Below the pieces are notes generated by a model, which was given only the letters and a program-made list of their open reading frames with translations, had not been told where the DNA came from and made no database searches. Position numbers and translations under genes: made by a program. From assembly GCF_006517175.1 (NCBI RefSeq), contig NZ_CP041186.1, forward strand, positions 3,871,074-3,935,073: a stretch of 64,000 nt of DNA, written 5' to 3'. Each line of letters opens with the position of its first letter. Within the stretch, counting starts at the first letter, position 1. This DNA is from Persicimonas caeni. GTDB taxonomy: Bacteria > Myxococcota_A > Bradymonadia > Bradymonadales > Bradymonadaceae. Of the stretch, positions 1 through 8,169 are shown one piece after another.

Positions 1-706
1 AGGTCAGCCCGGCGGCCGTGATGGCGGTCGCGGGGTGGCCGGCGATAAAGCTTCGGGCGTACTCGCTGCTCTCCGGGTCGCAGATACTGCCGCGCCGCTC
101 CGGGTCGTCGCAGTTGGCGGACGTGGGGCGCACGCGACCCACGTAGAGCTGTGTGCCCCACAAGACGGCCGCGACGGTGCCGAAGGCCTGCAGGTCGATC
201 CAGGCCAACTGCCAGGCGACCTCCCAGTTGTCGTGCAGGTAGCCCGGGACGATGACCGAGTCGAAGGCGCGGTAGGCCATCGAGCCGAAAAAGCCGATGT
301 CGCTGACCTCGATCAGGTTGCTTCGCCACGGGTCGTCACGCACGGCGATGGCGTCCAAAATCTCCTGGTCGATCGAAATGGTGCCTTCCCAGTTCGGCTC
401 GGGGTCGTCGAGCGCGAAGCGCGCGGTAAACCCGAAGGCGTTCAGGCCGACCGCGGTGGGATATTGCCACCAGCGCACCTTCTCCCAGTTGTCGTTCCAA
501 CGCACCTCCGTCGAGGTCGAGGCGTTCGAGTCTGGGGTGGCCCCTGTCTCACCGTCAGCCGGCTCGTCCAACGGACGGGCCTGTGCCGACGGGTCGGCAC
601 TGCTGTCGCCCTCTTGGGCAAACGTGACGACGGGCGTGACGACGGTGAGCACAGCCAGGGCGATGGCGAGCAGGCTTGGGCGCACAGCGGTCTCCTGCGG
701 TGGCAT
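1..706 (-). CDS. PAP2-superfamily membrane protein, C-terminal part outside window
   Basis: Reading the minus strand from an ATG at 706 gives about 235 codons that run off the left edge, so the gene is partial. The N-terminus has a hydrophobic signal-like segment (PSLLAIALAVLTVV) ending at an FAQ-type cleavage site, followed by an acidic linker. Near the visible end is SFIAGHPATAIT, which resembles the second phosphatase motif (SGH) of type 2 phosphatidic acid phosphatases, with Ala in place of the usual Ser. The first motif (KxxxxxxRP) is not obvious; RVRPTSANCDDPERRG just before it may be its degenerate form. An in-frame TGA at 710-712 fixes ATG 706 as the first start. The family hydrolyses lipid or other phosphates at the membrane; the substrate cannot be told. 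Family assignment is moderate because the third motif is not in the window. Confidence 0.6.
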   Translation of the reverse strand, partial: MPPQETAVRPSLLAIALAVLTVVTPVVTFAQEGDSSADPSAQARPLDEPADGETGATPDSNASTSTEVRWNDNWEKVRWWQYPTAVGLNAFGFTARFALDDPEPNWEGTISIDQEILDAIAVRDDPWRSNLIEVSDIGFFGSMAYRAFDSVIVPGYLHDNWEVAWQLAWIDLQAFGTVAAVLWGTQLYVGRVRPTSANCDDPERRGSICDPESSEYARSFIAGHPATAITAAGLT

Positions 707-803
707 CAGTCATGATGCGACGACAAACGGATGGCGTGTGGCTGAATTTAAACCGTACGCAGCAGAGACAAGAGCTGGCGGGGCTTCGGGTGGGTCTAAG
801 TGA

Positions 804-832
804 TTGGACGCGCTCGGGAAAATAAATATTTG
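804..832 (+). promoter_or_regulatory. possible sigma70-like promoter for the RNA candidate
   Basis: TTGGAC at 804-809 is followed after 17 bases by TATTTG at 827-832, in a locally AT-rich patch. Transcription from here would start near 840, just before the first hairpin of the structured region that ends in the terminator at 1204-1253. The match to consensus is only partial, and the same patch could serve the divergent minus-strand gene at 706. Confidence 0.3.
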
Positions 833-839
833 ACCGATC

Positions 840-1253
840 GGGGGACGTGCCCAGAATCAAATTTGAAGTCGCGATGAGGTCGTCGGTTACGAGATGACGA
901 CCTCGTCGATTCTCACCGTGGCCTGTTTAGACCGCAGTGAGCAACAAGGCCCACCTCCTCAAACGAGGTAAGGCCTGCAAAAAGGTCCATGGGAGCGTAA
1001 AAACCTCCATCGGACCGAGACAGGTATGTTGTTCGTGACTGAATTAGCATCCAGATGATGTCTGCCGCGGCGTAAAAAACCACGGCAGTTGTCGGCCGTC
1101 GTAGGTGGAAAGCCTGCGGTAGCTAAACGGACGCTGGACAGATCTCGTCGCGGCTTTCAGTCAGCTGAGGACGCTTTCAGAAATGAGAGCTGCCCTTAGC
1201 CAAAGAGGCTCCGATTGCGTACCCCACAAGGGATGCAACGGAGCCTCTTTTTT
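840..1253 (+). ncRNA. candidate structured non-coding RNA of unknown family
   Basis: No credible ORF fills 707-1401, but the plus strand is dense in paired elements and ends at a strong terminator. There is a perfect 9-bp hairpin (876-884 with 896-904). A long-range stem pairs 934-947 with 1029-1041 and encloses two inner hairpins, one around 948-977 and one at 984-1016. A further hairpin pairs 1062-1070 with 1080-1088, and a short GGAAA-capped hairpin lies at 1101-1117. Two hairpin loops carry nearly the same sequence, GCGTAAAAACC at 995-1005 and GCGTAAAAAACC at 1070-1081. The octamer GCTTTCAG occurs twice near 1153 and 1173. I looked for signatures of RNase P, tmRNA, SRP RNA, 6S RNA and common riboswitches and saw none convincing. 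The 5' end is inferred from a weak promoter. Confidence 0.5.
1204..1253 (+). terminator. strong intrinsic terminator
   Basis: AGAGGCTCCG at 1204-1213 pairs perfectly with CGGAGCCTCT at 1239-1248. The loop is partly paired (TTGC with GCAA, CCC with GGG), and six T follow. The T run is on the plus strand, so it ends a plus-strand transcript, although both flanking protein genes are on the minus strand. Confidence 0.85.
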
Positions 1254-1265
1254 GTGTAAGGGGGG

Positions 1266-1400
1266 GACTAAGAGTTACTAAGGGTGACTAAGAGTTACTA
1301 AGGGTGACTAAGAGTTACTAAGGGTGACTAAGCTAGCGTGTTGGACATGGCTGCTTTAGTTCCCCTTAGTTCCCCTTAGTTCCCCTTAGTTCCCCTTAAA
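1266..1400. repeat. tandem repeats forming a hairpin directly after the yebC stop
   Basis: Three copies of a 20-bp unit (GACTAAGAGTTACTAAGGGT) occupy 1266-1325 with a partial fourth. After a short spacer, four copies of TCCCCTTAGT-type decamers occupy 1355-1400 and end at the yebC stop (1402). The arms are near-complementary (AACTAAGGGG against ACTAAGGGTG), so the block can fold into an imperfect hairpin. It occupies the place of a terminator for yebC. It resembles in design, but not in sequence, the elements at 34691, 35405, 58161 and 63002. Confidence 0.85.
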
Positions 1401-1401
1401 C

Positions 1402-2160
1402 TCACTCCGCCGCCAACTGCTCGGCGACGTCGTCCGACAATTCGAGGTTGTGGTAGACGTTCTCGATGTCGTCGTGGTCCTCGAGCTCCTCGATGAGCGC
1501 CAGGTTGGTCTCCACGGTGCTCAGGTCGGGGGCGATGTGGTTGTCGGCGAGCTTGGTGATCTCGTCGGTCATGAACTCGTCGTAGCCGGCCTCTTCGAGG
1601 GCGGTGCGCATCGCCATGTAGTCGGCGACCTCGGTCTGGATGGTGACCACGCCGTCTTCCTGCTCGAAGTCGACCGCGCCGTTTTCGAGCGCGACCTCCA
1701 TGAGGTTCTCCAAGTCCTCGACCTTCTCCTCCGAGATGCTCAGAAGCCCGCGATCCTTGAACATCCAGTTGACGCAGCCACTCTCGCCCAGGTTGCCGTT
1801 GCGCTCGCTGAACATGTGGCGAATCTCGGCGACGGTGCGGTTTCGGTTGTCGGTCGCGCCCGTCAAAAAGATCGCCACCCCGCCCGGGCCGTAGCCCTCG
1901 TAGGTGAACTCGTCATAGCTGACGCCCTCGAGCTCGCCGGTGCCCTTCTTGATGGCCCGCTCGATATTGTCCTTGGGCATGTTGGCGTCTTTCGCCTTGT
2001 CAATGAACAGGCGAAGCTCGTTGTTGATATCCGGATCTCCGCCGCCACGGCGCGCCGCCGAGGTGATCTTTTTGACCAACTTGCTAAAGATTTTGCCGCG
2101 TTTGGCGTCTTCTCGGGCCTTCTTGTGCTTGATATTAGCCCATTTACTATGTCCTGCCAT
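1402..2160 (-). CDS. yebC: YebC/PmpR-family protein
   Basis: A full-length 252-residue member, opening with the signature MAGHSKWANIKHKK and containing the conserved GYGPGGVA and TDNRNRT segments typical of YebC/TACO1. Members of this family have been described as DNA-binding transcriptional regulators and, for related proteins, as factors that help ribosomes through difficult (proline-rich) sequences; the sequence does not decide which role applies here. It is a single gene, with the repeat-built hairpin at 1266-1400 directly downstream and a divergent lipoprotein gene 287 bp upstream. Length and start match the family. Confidence 0.97.
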   Translation of the reverse strand: MAGHSKWANIKHKKAREDAKRGKIFSKLVKKITSAARRGGGDPDINNELRLFIDKAKDANMPKDNIERAIKKGTGELEGVSYDEFTYEGYGPGGVAIFLTGATDNRNRTVAEIRHMFSERNGNLGESGCVNWMFKDRGLLSISEEKVEDLENLMEVALENGAVDFEQEDGVVTIQTEVADYMAMRTALEEAGYDEFMTDEITKLADNHIAPDLSTVETNLALIEELEDHDDIENVYHNLELSDDVAEQLAAE

Positions 2161-2447
2161 GGTATCACCCGACTCGTTCAGGAAGCGTTTTCTGCGACCT
2201 TTTTCTTTTAGAATGTTTGAGGTGTGTTCTCAACCGGCATATTGACAATCGAGAGGCTTTCCGAATTCCCATGCTTGCCTCACGTGATCCCCCCACGCGA
2301 ACCCCCAGATCCGCCGCAAACGGCGCGGCTACGCAGAGGGCAACTAGAGCTGGCATCCTTCGGCTCGGGGATGAAGAACGTTCGAAGACTTGATATCGTC
2401 TGGGAGGTTGACCGCACAGAGTCCCCTTTCATTAATCTCGTACATCT

Positions 2448-3188
2448 ATGGCGTTAATGAGTCGCGTTTTTGGACCATTCAACTCTCTTCGAATTGCTCG
2501 AAGTTGCGCTGCAGGAGCACTCGTCGGCTTTCTGATCGGCGGGCTCGCCTGCGGTGAGGACGACGCCGACAGCGACTCGTGGAACGTTGGAGAACCAGGA
2601 GCAGAGGAGCGCTTCGACTCTCTGCAGACTGGCATCTACCGCGCAACGCTACAAATCGACGTCGACGAGTGTAGCCCATCGATCGCCGAGTTGGACGCCG
2701 CCTACGAGGATTGGCCGGCGCGGCTCATTCCGGTCAACGTTTCTCCGTCGGAAGCCGACGGGCAATCGACTCCGAGCAAGGACCTGCAGCTTCTGATTCC
2801 CTCGCCGCGTCATGGGGAAATGATCGAGTTGGTTCAGGGCCGGATTTCACCTTCCGACCTCACAGATGCGGATCCACTGTTTTTCGAACCGGTTACCTTC
2901 GGTGGATGTGAGAATGATGTTCAAAACGGGGTAGCCGTTTCGATCGAGCAGCCGGGAACCCTCGATATAAACTACTATGTGGACTATCAGTTCGCTCCAG
3001 GGTGTAGTTTTGGCCGATGGTCGCCGCAATTGCGTTGCGTCGAGGACTTCACATTTGAACTCGAGCCAATAGAGTTGTGCGATGCGGGGTGCGTCGCTGT
3101 CGGCGAATTCGAACCAACGTCCTGGGAGGGCTTCAGTCCGACATATCCCAGTGCGGTTGAGGCAACGTTCGGCTGTGAATGCGAGTGA
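2448..3188 (+). CDS. hypothetical lipoprotein
   Basis: A 246-residue protein with a Lys/Arg-bearing N-terminus, the hydrophobic run CAAGALVGFLIGGLAC and an acidic tail (GEDDADSD) right after the Cys. This is a lipoprotein signal peptide with lipobox GLAC. The mature part is acidic with scattered Cys (CGG-, CSF-, CVED, CDAGC, CECE) that could form disulfides outside the cytoplasm. No domain is recognised. ATG 2448 or ATG 2457 could be the start, and I see no strong ribosome-binding site to choose between them. Codon use looks less GC-biased than in the housekeeping genes nearby, as for the other lipoproteins at 3337-8802; that is an impression, not a computed value. Confidence 0.75.
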   Translation: MALMSRVFGPFNSLRIARSCAAGALVGFLIGGLACGEDDADSDSWNVGEPGAEERFDSLQTGIYRATLQIDVDECSPSIAELDAAYEDWPARLIPVNVSPSEADGQSTPSKDLQLLIPSPRHGEMIELVQGRISPSDLTDADPLFFEPVTFGGCENDVQNGVAVSIEQPGTLDINYYVDYQFAPGCSFGRWSPQLRCVEDFTFELEPIELCDAGCVAVGEFEPTSWEGFSPTYPSAVEATFGCECE

Positions 3189-3265
3189 GGTTACGTGGAA
3201 ACAACCGCTACAGTCGCAACTGCAGAGTTAAGGTTGAGAGGGCATTTGAAGGCGAGGCTCCCCGT

Positions 3266-3307
3266 GTGGAAAGAGAAATGCCCGGGCTGCGAGTACAGCC
3301 CGGGGCA
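3266..3307 (-). terminator. intrinsic terminator for the minus-strand lipoprotein gene
   Basis: TGCCCGGGCTG at 3279-3289 pairs with CAGCCCGGGGCA at 3296-3307 with one bulge. Read on the minus strand the stem is followed by a T-rich tract (TTTCTCTTTCC). It lies about 30 bases after the stop of the gene ending at 3337. Confidence 0.65.
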
Positions 3308-3336
3308 CCTCCGTGGGAGGGTATAGATGCCGTCGC

Positions 3337-4161
3337 CTAGCGGATGTCTTCTGTATAGTGCGGCGAGCCGCCTTCGCTGAATTCAATCGTACGTTCGTCG
3401 CTCATCGATGCGGCGAAACTGCATGGAAAGGTGCATGTTCCCGTCTGTCCCGTCGTCAAGTACTGACCCTCAAGCAGGTCGTAAGTAAAGCTGTTGAAGG
3501 CAATACTCGTCCCACTGCTCTGTCCGTTCGGGTCCATATCACCGACCGACAGCACCGTCGCGTCCGGGCTCAGCAAGAATTTGACCACCTGCGGATAGCC
3601 GTACGTTTGGCTTTGCGGTTCATATATGCTGACTGAAAGCGCACCACTCTCGACGGGCGTCGTAGATCCGCTACTTGAAGGCGGGAAGTAAATAATGTTG
3701 ATCGAGAAGCCCGTCGAAACGGAAGAATTTTCTGACAGCACGAGGACTGCACGACAATTCGACGCGACGACCGCCCCGCCAACATTGACTTGAGTCTCGC
3801 CACCTTCGCAAATGCCATTGTTACATTGGTTACTTCCGTCGCAGTCAGAGTCTGTCGAGCAAGAGCCGGCTTGGCTCGGATCGCGCGCTTGGAGCACCGA
3901 TACGTCGTAGGTGACGGATTTACTCTCATCACCGGTCGTGATGTCAATGCTCGAAGTTCCCGAAAATGTCACGGACTGGACAAGGTTTGAACCGCCTGAT
4001 GTGCAGCTATCAGGTAGTTGTCGTGCACTCGGATAGGACAGGGTCTTAAACTCACCGACACCGTACGAACTGAATGCGCCGTTCTTGCGGTCCTTGAGCG
4101 TAATCGTCTCTTCATCATCACTTTCCATCGAGCCGATATGGACTTCGACAGTATCGGTATG
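3337..4161 (-). pseudogene. 3' fragment of a lipoprotein gene split by the IS element
   Basis: About 274 codons with no start or signal peptide of their own; upstream the reading frame runs into the IS3-family element ending at 4162. Joining it to the 5' fragment by removing exactly 4162-5781 keeps the frame (1620 bp, 540 codons) and reads IYTPR-HTDTVEVHIG across the junction. The fragment contains CSTDSDCDGSNQCNNGIC, a Cys-rich segment of the kind seen in EGF-like or dickkopf-type repeats of deltaproteobacterial surface proteins. The C-terminus ends at a TAG/TGA-type stop at 3337 with a terminator behind it. A short frame using IS sequence as leader (from 4245) exists, but it has no signal peptide, so I treat this as a remnant. 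Confidence 0.7.
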
Positions 4162-4190
4162 TGTCAAGATAGTTGTCGCGTCTGAATTAT

Positions 4191-5240
4191 CTACGTCTCT
4201 TGTAAATTGAGCGGCGCAAGCCGCACCTCTTCGGGGCGCGTCCATCCTCGCGGCCTTCGACTCCAGCGTGCGGGATTCTTTTGGCGCGCCTGTTCATAGA
4301 GCTTTTGGCGTCTTTGTAGCAGCTCGACGTCTTCGCCCGCGTGGCGCTGCTCGGGGGTCACCCAGCCGATCCCGCTGTGATAGTGCTCGGTGTTGTACCA
4401 GCGGACAAACGCCTCGACCCACTCAGACCATTCATGCACGCCGTCGAGCGGCTTTTTGGGGTAGCCAGGCCGGTATTTGAGCGTGCGAAAGCTCGATTCG
4501 CAGTGAGGGTTGTCGTTGGAGACGCCCGGGCGGCTAAACGAAGCGGCCACCTCCAGGCGCTCCAGCGTCGCCAGAAGCGTCGAGCCCTTCATCGCAGCCC
4601 CGTTGTCGGCGTGGATGCAAAGTCCGCTCGCCTCGACCTGTTCGGCGAGGATCGTCTTTTCAATGAGGCGGCTCGACAGCTCCATCGATTCTTGGTCTTC
4701 GACGCTAAAGCCGACGATCTTGCGGCTGAACAAGTCCATGATCCAGTAAAGGTAGACAAACCGGCCGCGTACCTGGGTGGGCAAGTATGTGATATCCCAC
4801 ACCCAGACCTGGCCGGGGCTGGCGGCCACTAATTCGGGCTTCGGCCTGGGCTTCGGCGGCCGGCTTGGCTGGCGGTGGGTCATCATCTTCTCTTCGCGCA
4901 ACACGCGGTAAAATGTCGACTCGCTGGCGACATACTCGCCCCGGTCGGCCAGGCTGCATACGATCTGCCGGGGGCTCACATCACAGAATTCACGACCTGT
5001 GGCGATGGCGACCACCTGTGCTCGCTCCTCGTCGGTGAGCGCGTGCGCACACCGACTGTGGGGTCCCTGGCGAGCGTCCTCGGCCTGCGGGTCTTTTCGC
5101 CACCGCTGTATGGTGCGCTCGCTGATGCCCAGGGTCCGACAGGCCTGGGCCTGACGCGCGCCGTGGGAGACCGCCTCTGCGATCATGTCGAGGATGACTT
5201 GTCGCTCTTGCCGATCATGGGAGCGTCCTCGTCCCCCCAC
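4191..5240 (-). CDS. IS3-family transposase OrfB (DDE integrase core)
   Basis: A protein of about 349 residues with an HTH-like N-terminus (ACRTLGISERTIQRW) and an rve integrase core. The three acidic residues are visible: Asp in VWDITYLP, Asp in HADNGA and Glu in SNDNPHCESSF, fitting the DD(35)E layout. The start given is a GTG near the frameshift region; the frame stays open upstream to the slippery site at 5252-5258. The functional transposase is therefore probably an OrfAB fusion made by -1 frameshifting, as in other IS3 elements. It cuts and joins element ends through a circular intermediate in the known family. It sits inside the 1620-bp element with intact ends. Confidence 0.93.
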   Translation of the reverse strand: MGGRGRSHDRQERQVILDMIAEAVSHGARQAQACRTLGISERTIQRWRKDPQAEDARQGPHSRCAHALTDEERAQVVAIATGREFCDVSPRQIVCSLADRGEYVASESTFYRVLREEKMMTHRQPSRPPKPRPKPELVAASPGQVWVWDITYLPTQVRGRFVYLYWIMDLFSRKIVGFSVEDQESMELSSRLIEKTILAEQVEASGLCIHADNGAAMKGSTLLATLERLEVAASFSRPGVSNDNPHCESSFRTLKYRPGYPKKPLDGVHEWSEWVEAFVRWYNTEHYHSGIGWVTPEQRHAGEDVELLQRRQKLYEQARQKNPARWSRRPRGWTRPEEVRLAPLNLQET

Positions 5241-5713
5241 AACCGGCGCGCCTTTTTTGAGAGCACCAACAAGGCGGCCGTCTCGGCCAGCGCGGCCTCC
5301 TTTCGGCGAAGCTCGCTTTCGAGTTCGCGCTTGTCCCGTTGGGCCTGGCGCAGCTTCTGGGTGGCCTCCTTCTTGGCCCTGGTGCGTCCATCAAGCCCCT
5401 CGTACATCTGCGCTCTCCAGCGTCGAAGGTCGCTTGTATGCACTCCTTCCTCGCGCAGGAAAGCGCCAAACTCCTTGCCCTCGAGCGCCTCGGCGGCCAT
5501 CACAAGACGCAGCTTTTCGGCCGAAGAGCGTCTCTCGGGTGCCGACTCTGGCTTTGCCTCAGCACGCAAGGCACCATCGAGCGCCGCCTTTCTCCACCGC
5601 CAAAGCGTCGTCTTGCCCACGCCGCTCAGCTCGGCCAGGCTCTCCGGGCTGATCTTTTCGTCGAGCATCCGTCGAACAAGACGCTCTTTTAGCTCTTTAG
5701 GATATGGACTCAT
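5183..5713 (-). CDS. IS3-family OrfA, helix-turn-helix protein
   Basis: About 176 residues starting MSPYPKELKERLVRR. The start at 5713 is supported by an AAGGAG ribosome-binding site about 8 bases upstream; an upstream ATG at 5770 lies almost in the inverted repeat and is less likely. It has an HTH that reads SPESLAELSGVGKTTLWRW, a second HTH-like segment (FLREEGVHTSDLRRW) and a C-terminal Lys/Arg/Glu-rich coiled-coil, as in OrfA proteins that bind the IS ends and dimerise. Its 3' end overlaps orfB by 58 bp in the -1 frame. It ends shortly after the slippery heptamer. Confidence 0.9.
   Translation of the reverse strand: MSPYPKELKERLVRRMLDEKISPESLAELSGVGKTTLWRWRKAALDGALRAEAKPESAPERRSSAEKLRLVMAAEALEGKEFGAFLREEGVHTSDLRRWRAQMYEGLDGRTRAKKEATQKLRQAQRDKRELESELRRKEAALAETAALLVLSKKARRLWGDEDAPMIGKSDKSSST
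5252..5258 (-). other. -1 ribosomal frameshift site of the IS3 element
   Basis: On the minus strand the OrfA codons TCA AAA AAG form the heptamer A AAA AAG, the classical IS3 slippery sequence. Slipping back one base continues into GGC GCG CCG GTT GTG, which joins the OrfB frame without a stop. A G-run lies just downstream. Confidence 0.8.
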
Positions 5714-5781
5714 CTCGGATCTCCTTGTTGCCCCTTCGTTCCATGAAACTAACAATCGAAGAGGCGACAACTATCCTGACA

Positions 5782-8109
5782 CCTGGGGGTATAAATTCCG
5801 CCTGCGCCAACCACGCCGTTTGGAATCTCGACGCCGACGAGTTCGTCGGCTGAAGAGTTTGCGTTATCGAAGTTGGTGCTTGTCTCGCAATTGGGCTGCG
5901 AGCCGAGCGTGCAGAACTCGACCGAGGTGGTGAGGTTGGGCGGGTAGAACAGGTGATCGCCGTCAATATCGACGGTGTTCGGAGAATCCGACACTGTCTG
6001 AGCGAATAGCTCAGACGGCGAGATATTGACGACCCTGGGTTTTTCCTGTTCGATTTGGACGTTGATTTCCGCGGTGGGCACCCACGAGCCGCCAAAGTTC
6101 TTCGCTTCAGCATGCACCGTAATCTGGCCCGGGCTCAACCCATCAATTTGGGTATCGAGGGTGAGTCGACCCGGCACCGGAACGGTTTCCGTAGCTGTTT
6201 TCTGCGACGGGTTGTTCACGAGACCGACGGGGTCGGATATCACTCGGACCTCTTGGACGCCGTCGCGGTCGAAGGCATCAACCGAAATTGTGATATCTTC
6301 ACCGGCCGAGACGGTGACCGAGTCTTCGCTAGATGCTTCGTCGGTTTCGGCTCCTTCGACATTCAGCGATACCTCGAGCGGGCGTGAATCACCGCTATTG
6401 TTGGCTTCGCCGGTGAGCACGAAGAACGGGACCTTGAGCTTCGCCTCAGAACAAGGCGACTCTACCACGGCGACGTATTGATAATTGGCCGGCGGTGGAA
6501 TGGGTCCCCCGGTCGATTCGCTCATGAACCAGTCCCACCGCCCGGAATAGACGCCGGAATACTGGCGGTCTAGGTGGATCGTCGCGTACGGGAAATTTAG
6601 ATCGTCCTCACGAAAGATATCGACCTTAACGCGACCGTCTTCGGTGACTGGTTCAGCTGGACAGCACTCACGCAATTCGAATGTCGGACCCCGGCTAGTC
6701 TCGCGGACAAAGCCCTCGATGGGCCGTTGGTCGTCTTGATCGGTGTGGCTTGTCTGGCCGCTGACTGTGAAGTTAGGGTCGTCGCCCACCGGAACGGGGA
6801 GGGACTCTTGTCCTTTCAGACCACTCGGCAATTCTTGGCGGGCGTAGACATTATTGACATTGTTATTGTTGAGCGGAGCGGTCAGTCCGACAGCCGTCGG
6901 GCTATCGGCCGCGGCCGCCGCGCCAATATAATTCGAGGGGTCTACCTTGTCTCCGTACAACACAATGCGCCCCATGGGGTTCTGAGTTGCAACCTCGACA
7001 TAAGGTGCGTTGGGGCACACTGGTGTGAGGATCTCAACCTTCGAGATTCTCTCCTTCAATTCATCACTCGAGCCGATATACAAATCGTTGCTCGGGTTCG
7101 AGACCGAGCAGAGTTCCTGCGTTGCTTTCAGATCCCAATGCTGCTGGATCGTCTCGGATGAGTTCCACCAGTTTGACGGGTCGATAGCGATCCCGGAGAA
7201 GAGATGTAGTAGTGGGCTAGGATCGACGCGTTCCGTCTCCACGACCGCACCGGTCAATAGCCCACGAACGGTGATTTGCTCGCCGCCTTCCCAGGCTTCG
7301 ACCTTTGTGGGGGCAGGAGGAGGAGATTGAGCACCGATCGATTTGGGAGCGGAATCGACGGGCGTTCCCCCGCATATCGATTGCGTCGCGATGACCTGTT
7401 CACCCTGCTGAGCAGAGCCCTGAGGGATATAAGATCGTATGATCTCCCATCCGCTCGAGACCGGCTCTCTGCGTACTACGCTCATGTTTCCGGGCGTACC
7501 TCGGCTGAGCTCGATATCACCGCCCGGCAGGCCGCCGTCCACGACGACGAGTCGGCTGCAATCCCAAACGTCGCGAGCAATCCTAGGTTCGGGAATCGGA
7601 CCTGTGTGTTTGGACACGCGCTGTTCCGATGACTCTCGTCCAATCTGCCCGTTTACCTTCTGGACGGCTCGAATGGACTCGCCAGCTTGAAGCTGGCGCC
7701 CACTATCGAGTTGCACAGTTGCGGTCCCGTTTATACAAGGCGCGCTGCCAATCTCCTTGTCGCTCTCATCAACGATCACCACGAGCGCCTTGTCCAAGCA
7801 ACTGCGAACCTGAACTTCGGTGGCACATTCATGCAGCGGCTGAGGAACGAGTGGCGGTGGGATGGTGGATTCGTCAAACTCAATGTCATCGAACTTCCAA
7901 CTCTCACCGAGTGAGCCCTCGCCGCCTTCTCCTTCCGGCAGAGCACCTCCGCGCGGCCCACCGCTACCTGTCGAGGCCAAGGCTCGCGTTTCGATTTGAT
8001 CATGAGGGGCAGATGATTCTTGATCGGTGCAAGAGCTTGTCACCGATGCGGCCAGTACAAGCGCTCCGACGAGCATAGTTTGGTGCGTGAACCTACTACT
8101 TTGTTCCAT
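5782..8109 (-). pseudogene. 5' fragment of a large lipoprotein gene interrupted by the IS
   Basis: The frame starts at ATG 8109, 8 bases after a GGAG ribosome-binding site; an upstream ATG at 8133 lacks one. The signal peptide (MLVGALVLAASVTSSC) gives a lipobox Cys followed by TDQESS. About 776 host codons follow. The last ones (VNISPSELFAQTV ... VDIDGDHLFYPP) look like an IPT/TIG immunoglobulin-like fold that is cut in mid-domain at the IS boundary. An Asp/Gly-rich, Ig-like stretch (SVDAFDRDGVQEVRV) precedes it. The remaining 274 codons are at 3337-4161, so the intact protein would be about 1050 residues. Translation would now end ten residues inside the IS, giving a truncated product that might still be exported. 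It sits 60 bp downstream of the lipoprotein gene at 8170, probably in one operon. Confidence 0.8.
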
Positions 8110-8169
8110 TTCATACACTCCAAAAACGTTCAATATTCAGTCATCTGGCAATCCGCTGAAGATGCCAAT

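Larger units (their letters stand above)
4162..5781 (-). mobile_element. complete IS3-family insertion sequence, 1620 bp
   Basis: The element has terminal inverted repeats of about 22 bp: TGTCAAGATAGTTGTCGCGT at the low end and, on the other strand, TGTCAGGATAGTTGTCGCCT at the high end. They begin with TG as is usual for IS3. Inside are two overlapping minus-strand ORFs, orfA (5183-5713) and orfB (4191-5240), with an A6G slippery site at 5252-5258 that would allow the classic OrfAB frameshift product. Nothing looks broken, so it may be active. No target duplication is visible (flanks are GTATG and CCTGG in plus orientation), which is odd for a recent insertion. It interrupts the lipoprotein gene in 3337-8109. 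Confidence 0.9.

Noticed and set aside
840-1253. RNase P, tmRNA or 6S RNA
   Set aside because: Size and terminator fit, and ACAGA near 1138 resembles the end of RNase P, but the 5' RNase P core (GAGGAAAGUC) and the tmRNA T-loop/CCA end are missing.
2224-2457. 77-codon plus-strand ORF in the yebC upstream gap
   Set aside because: Low-complexity Pro/Arg composition, no start signal; probably leader or promoter DNA for the divergent genes.
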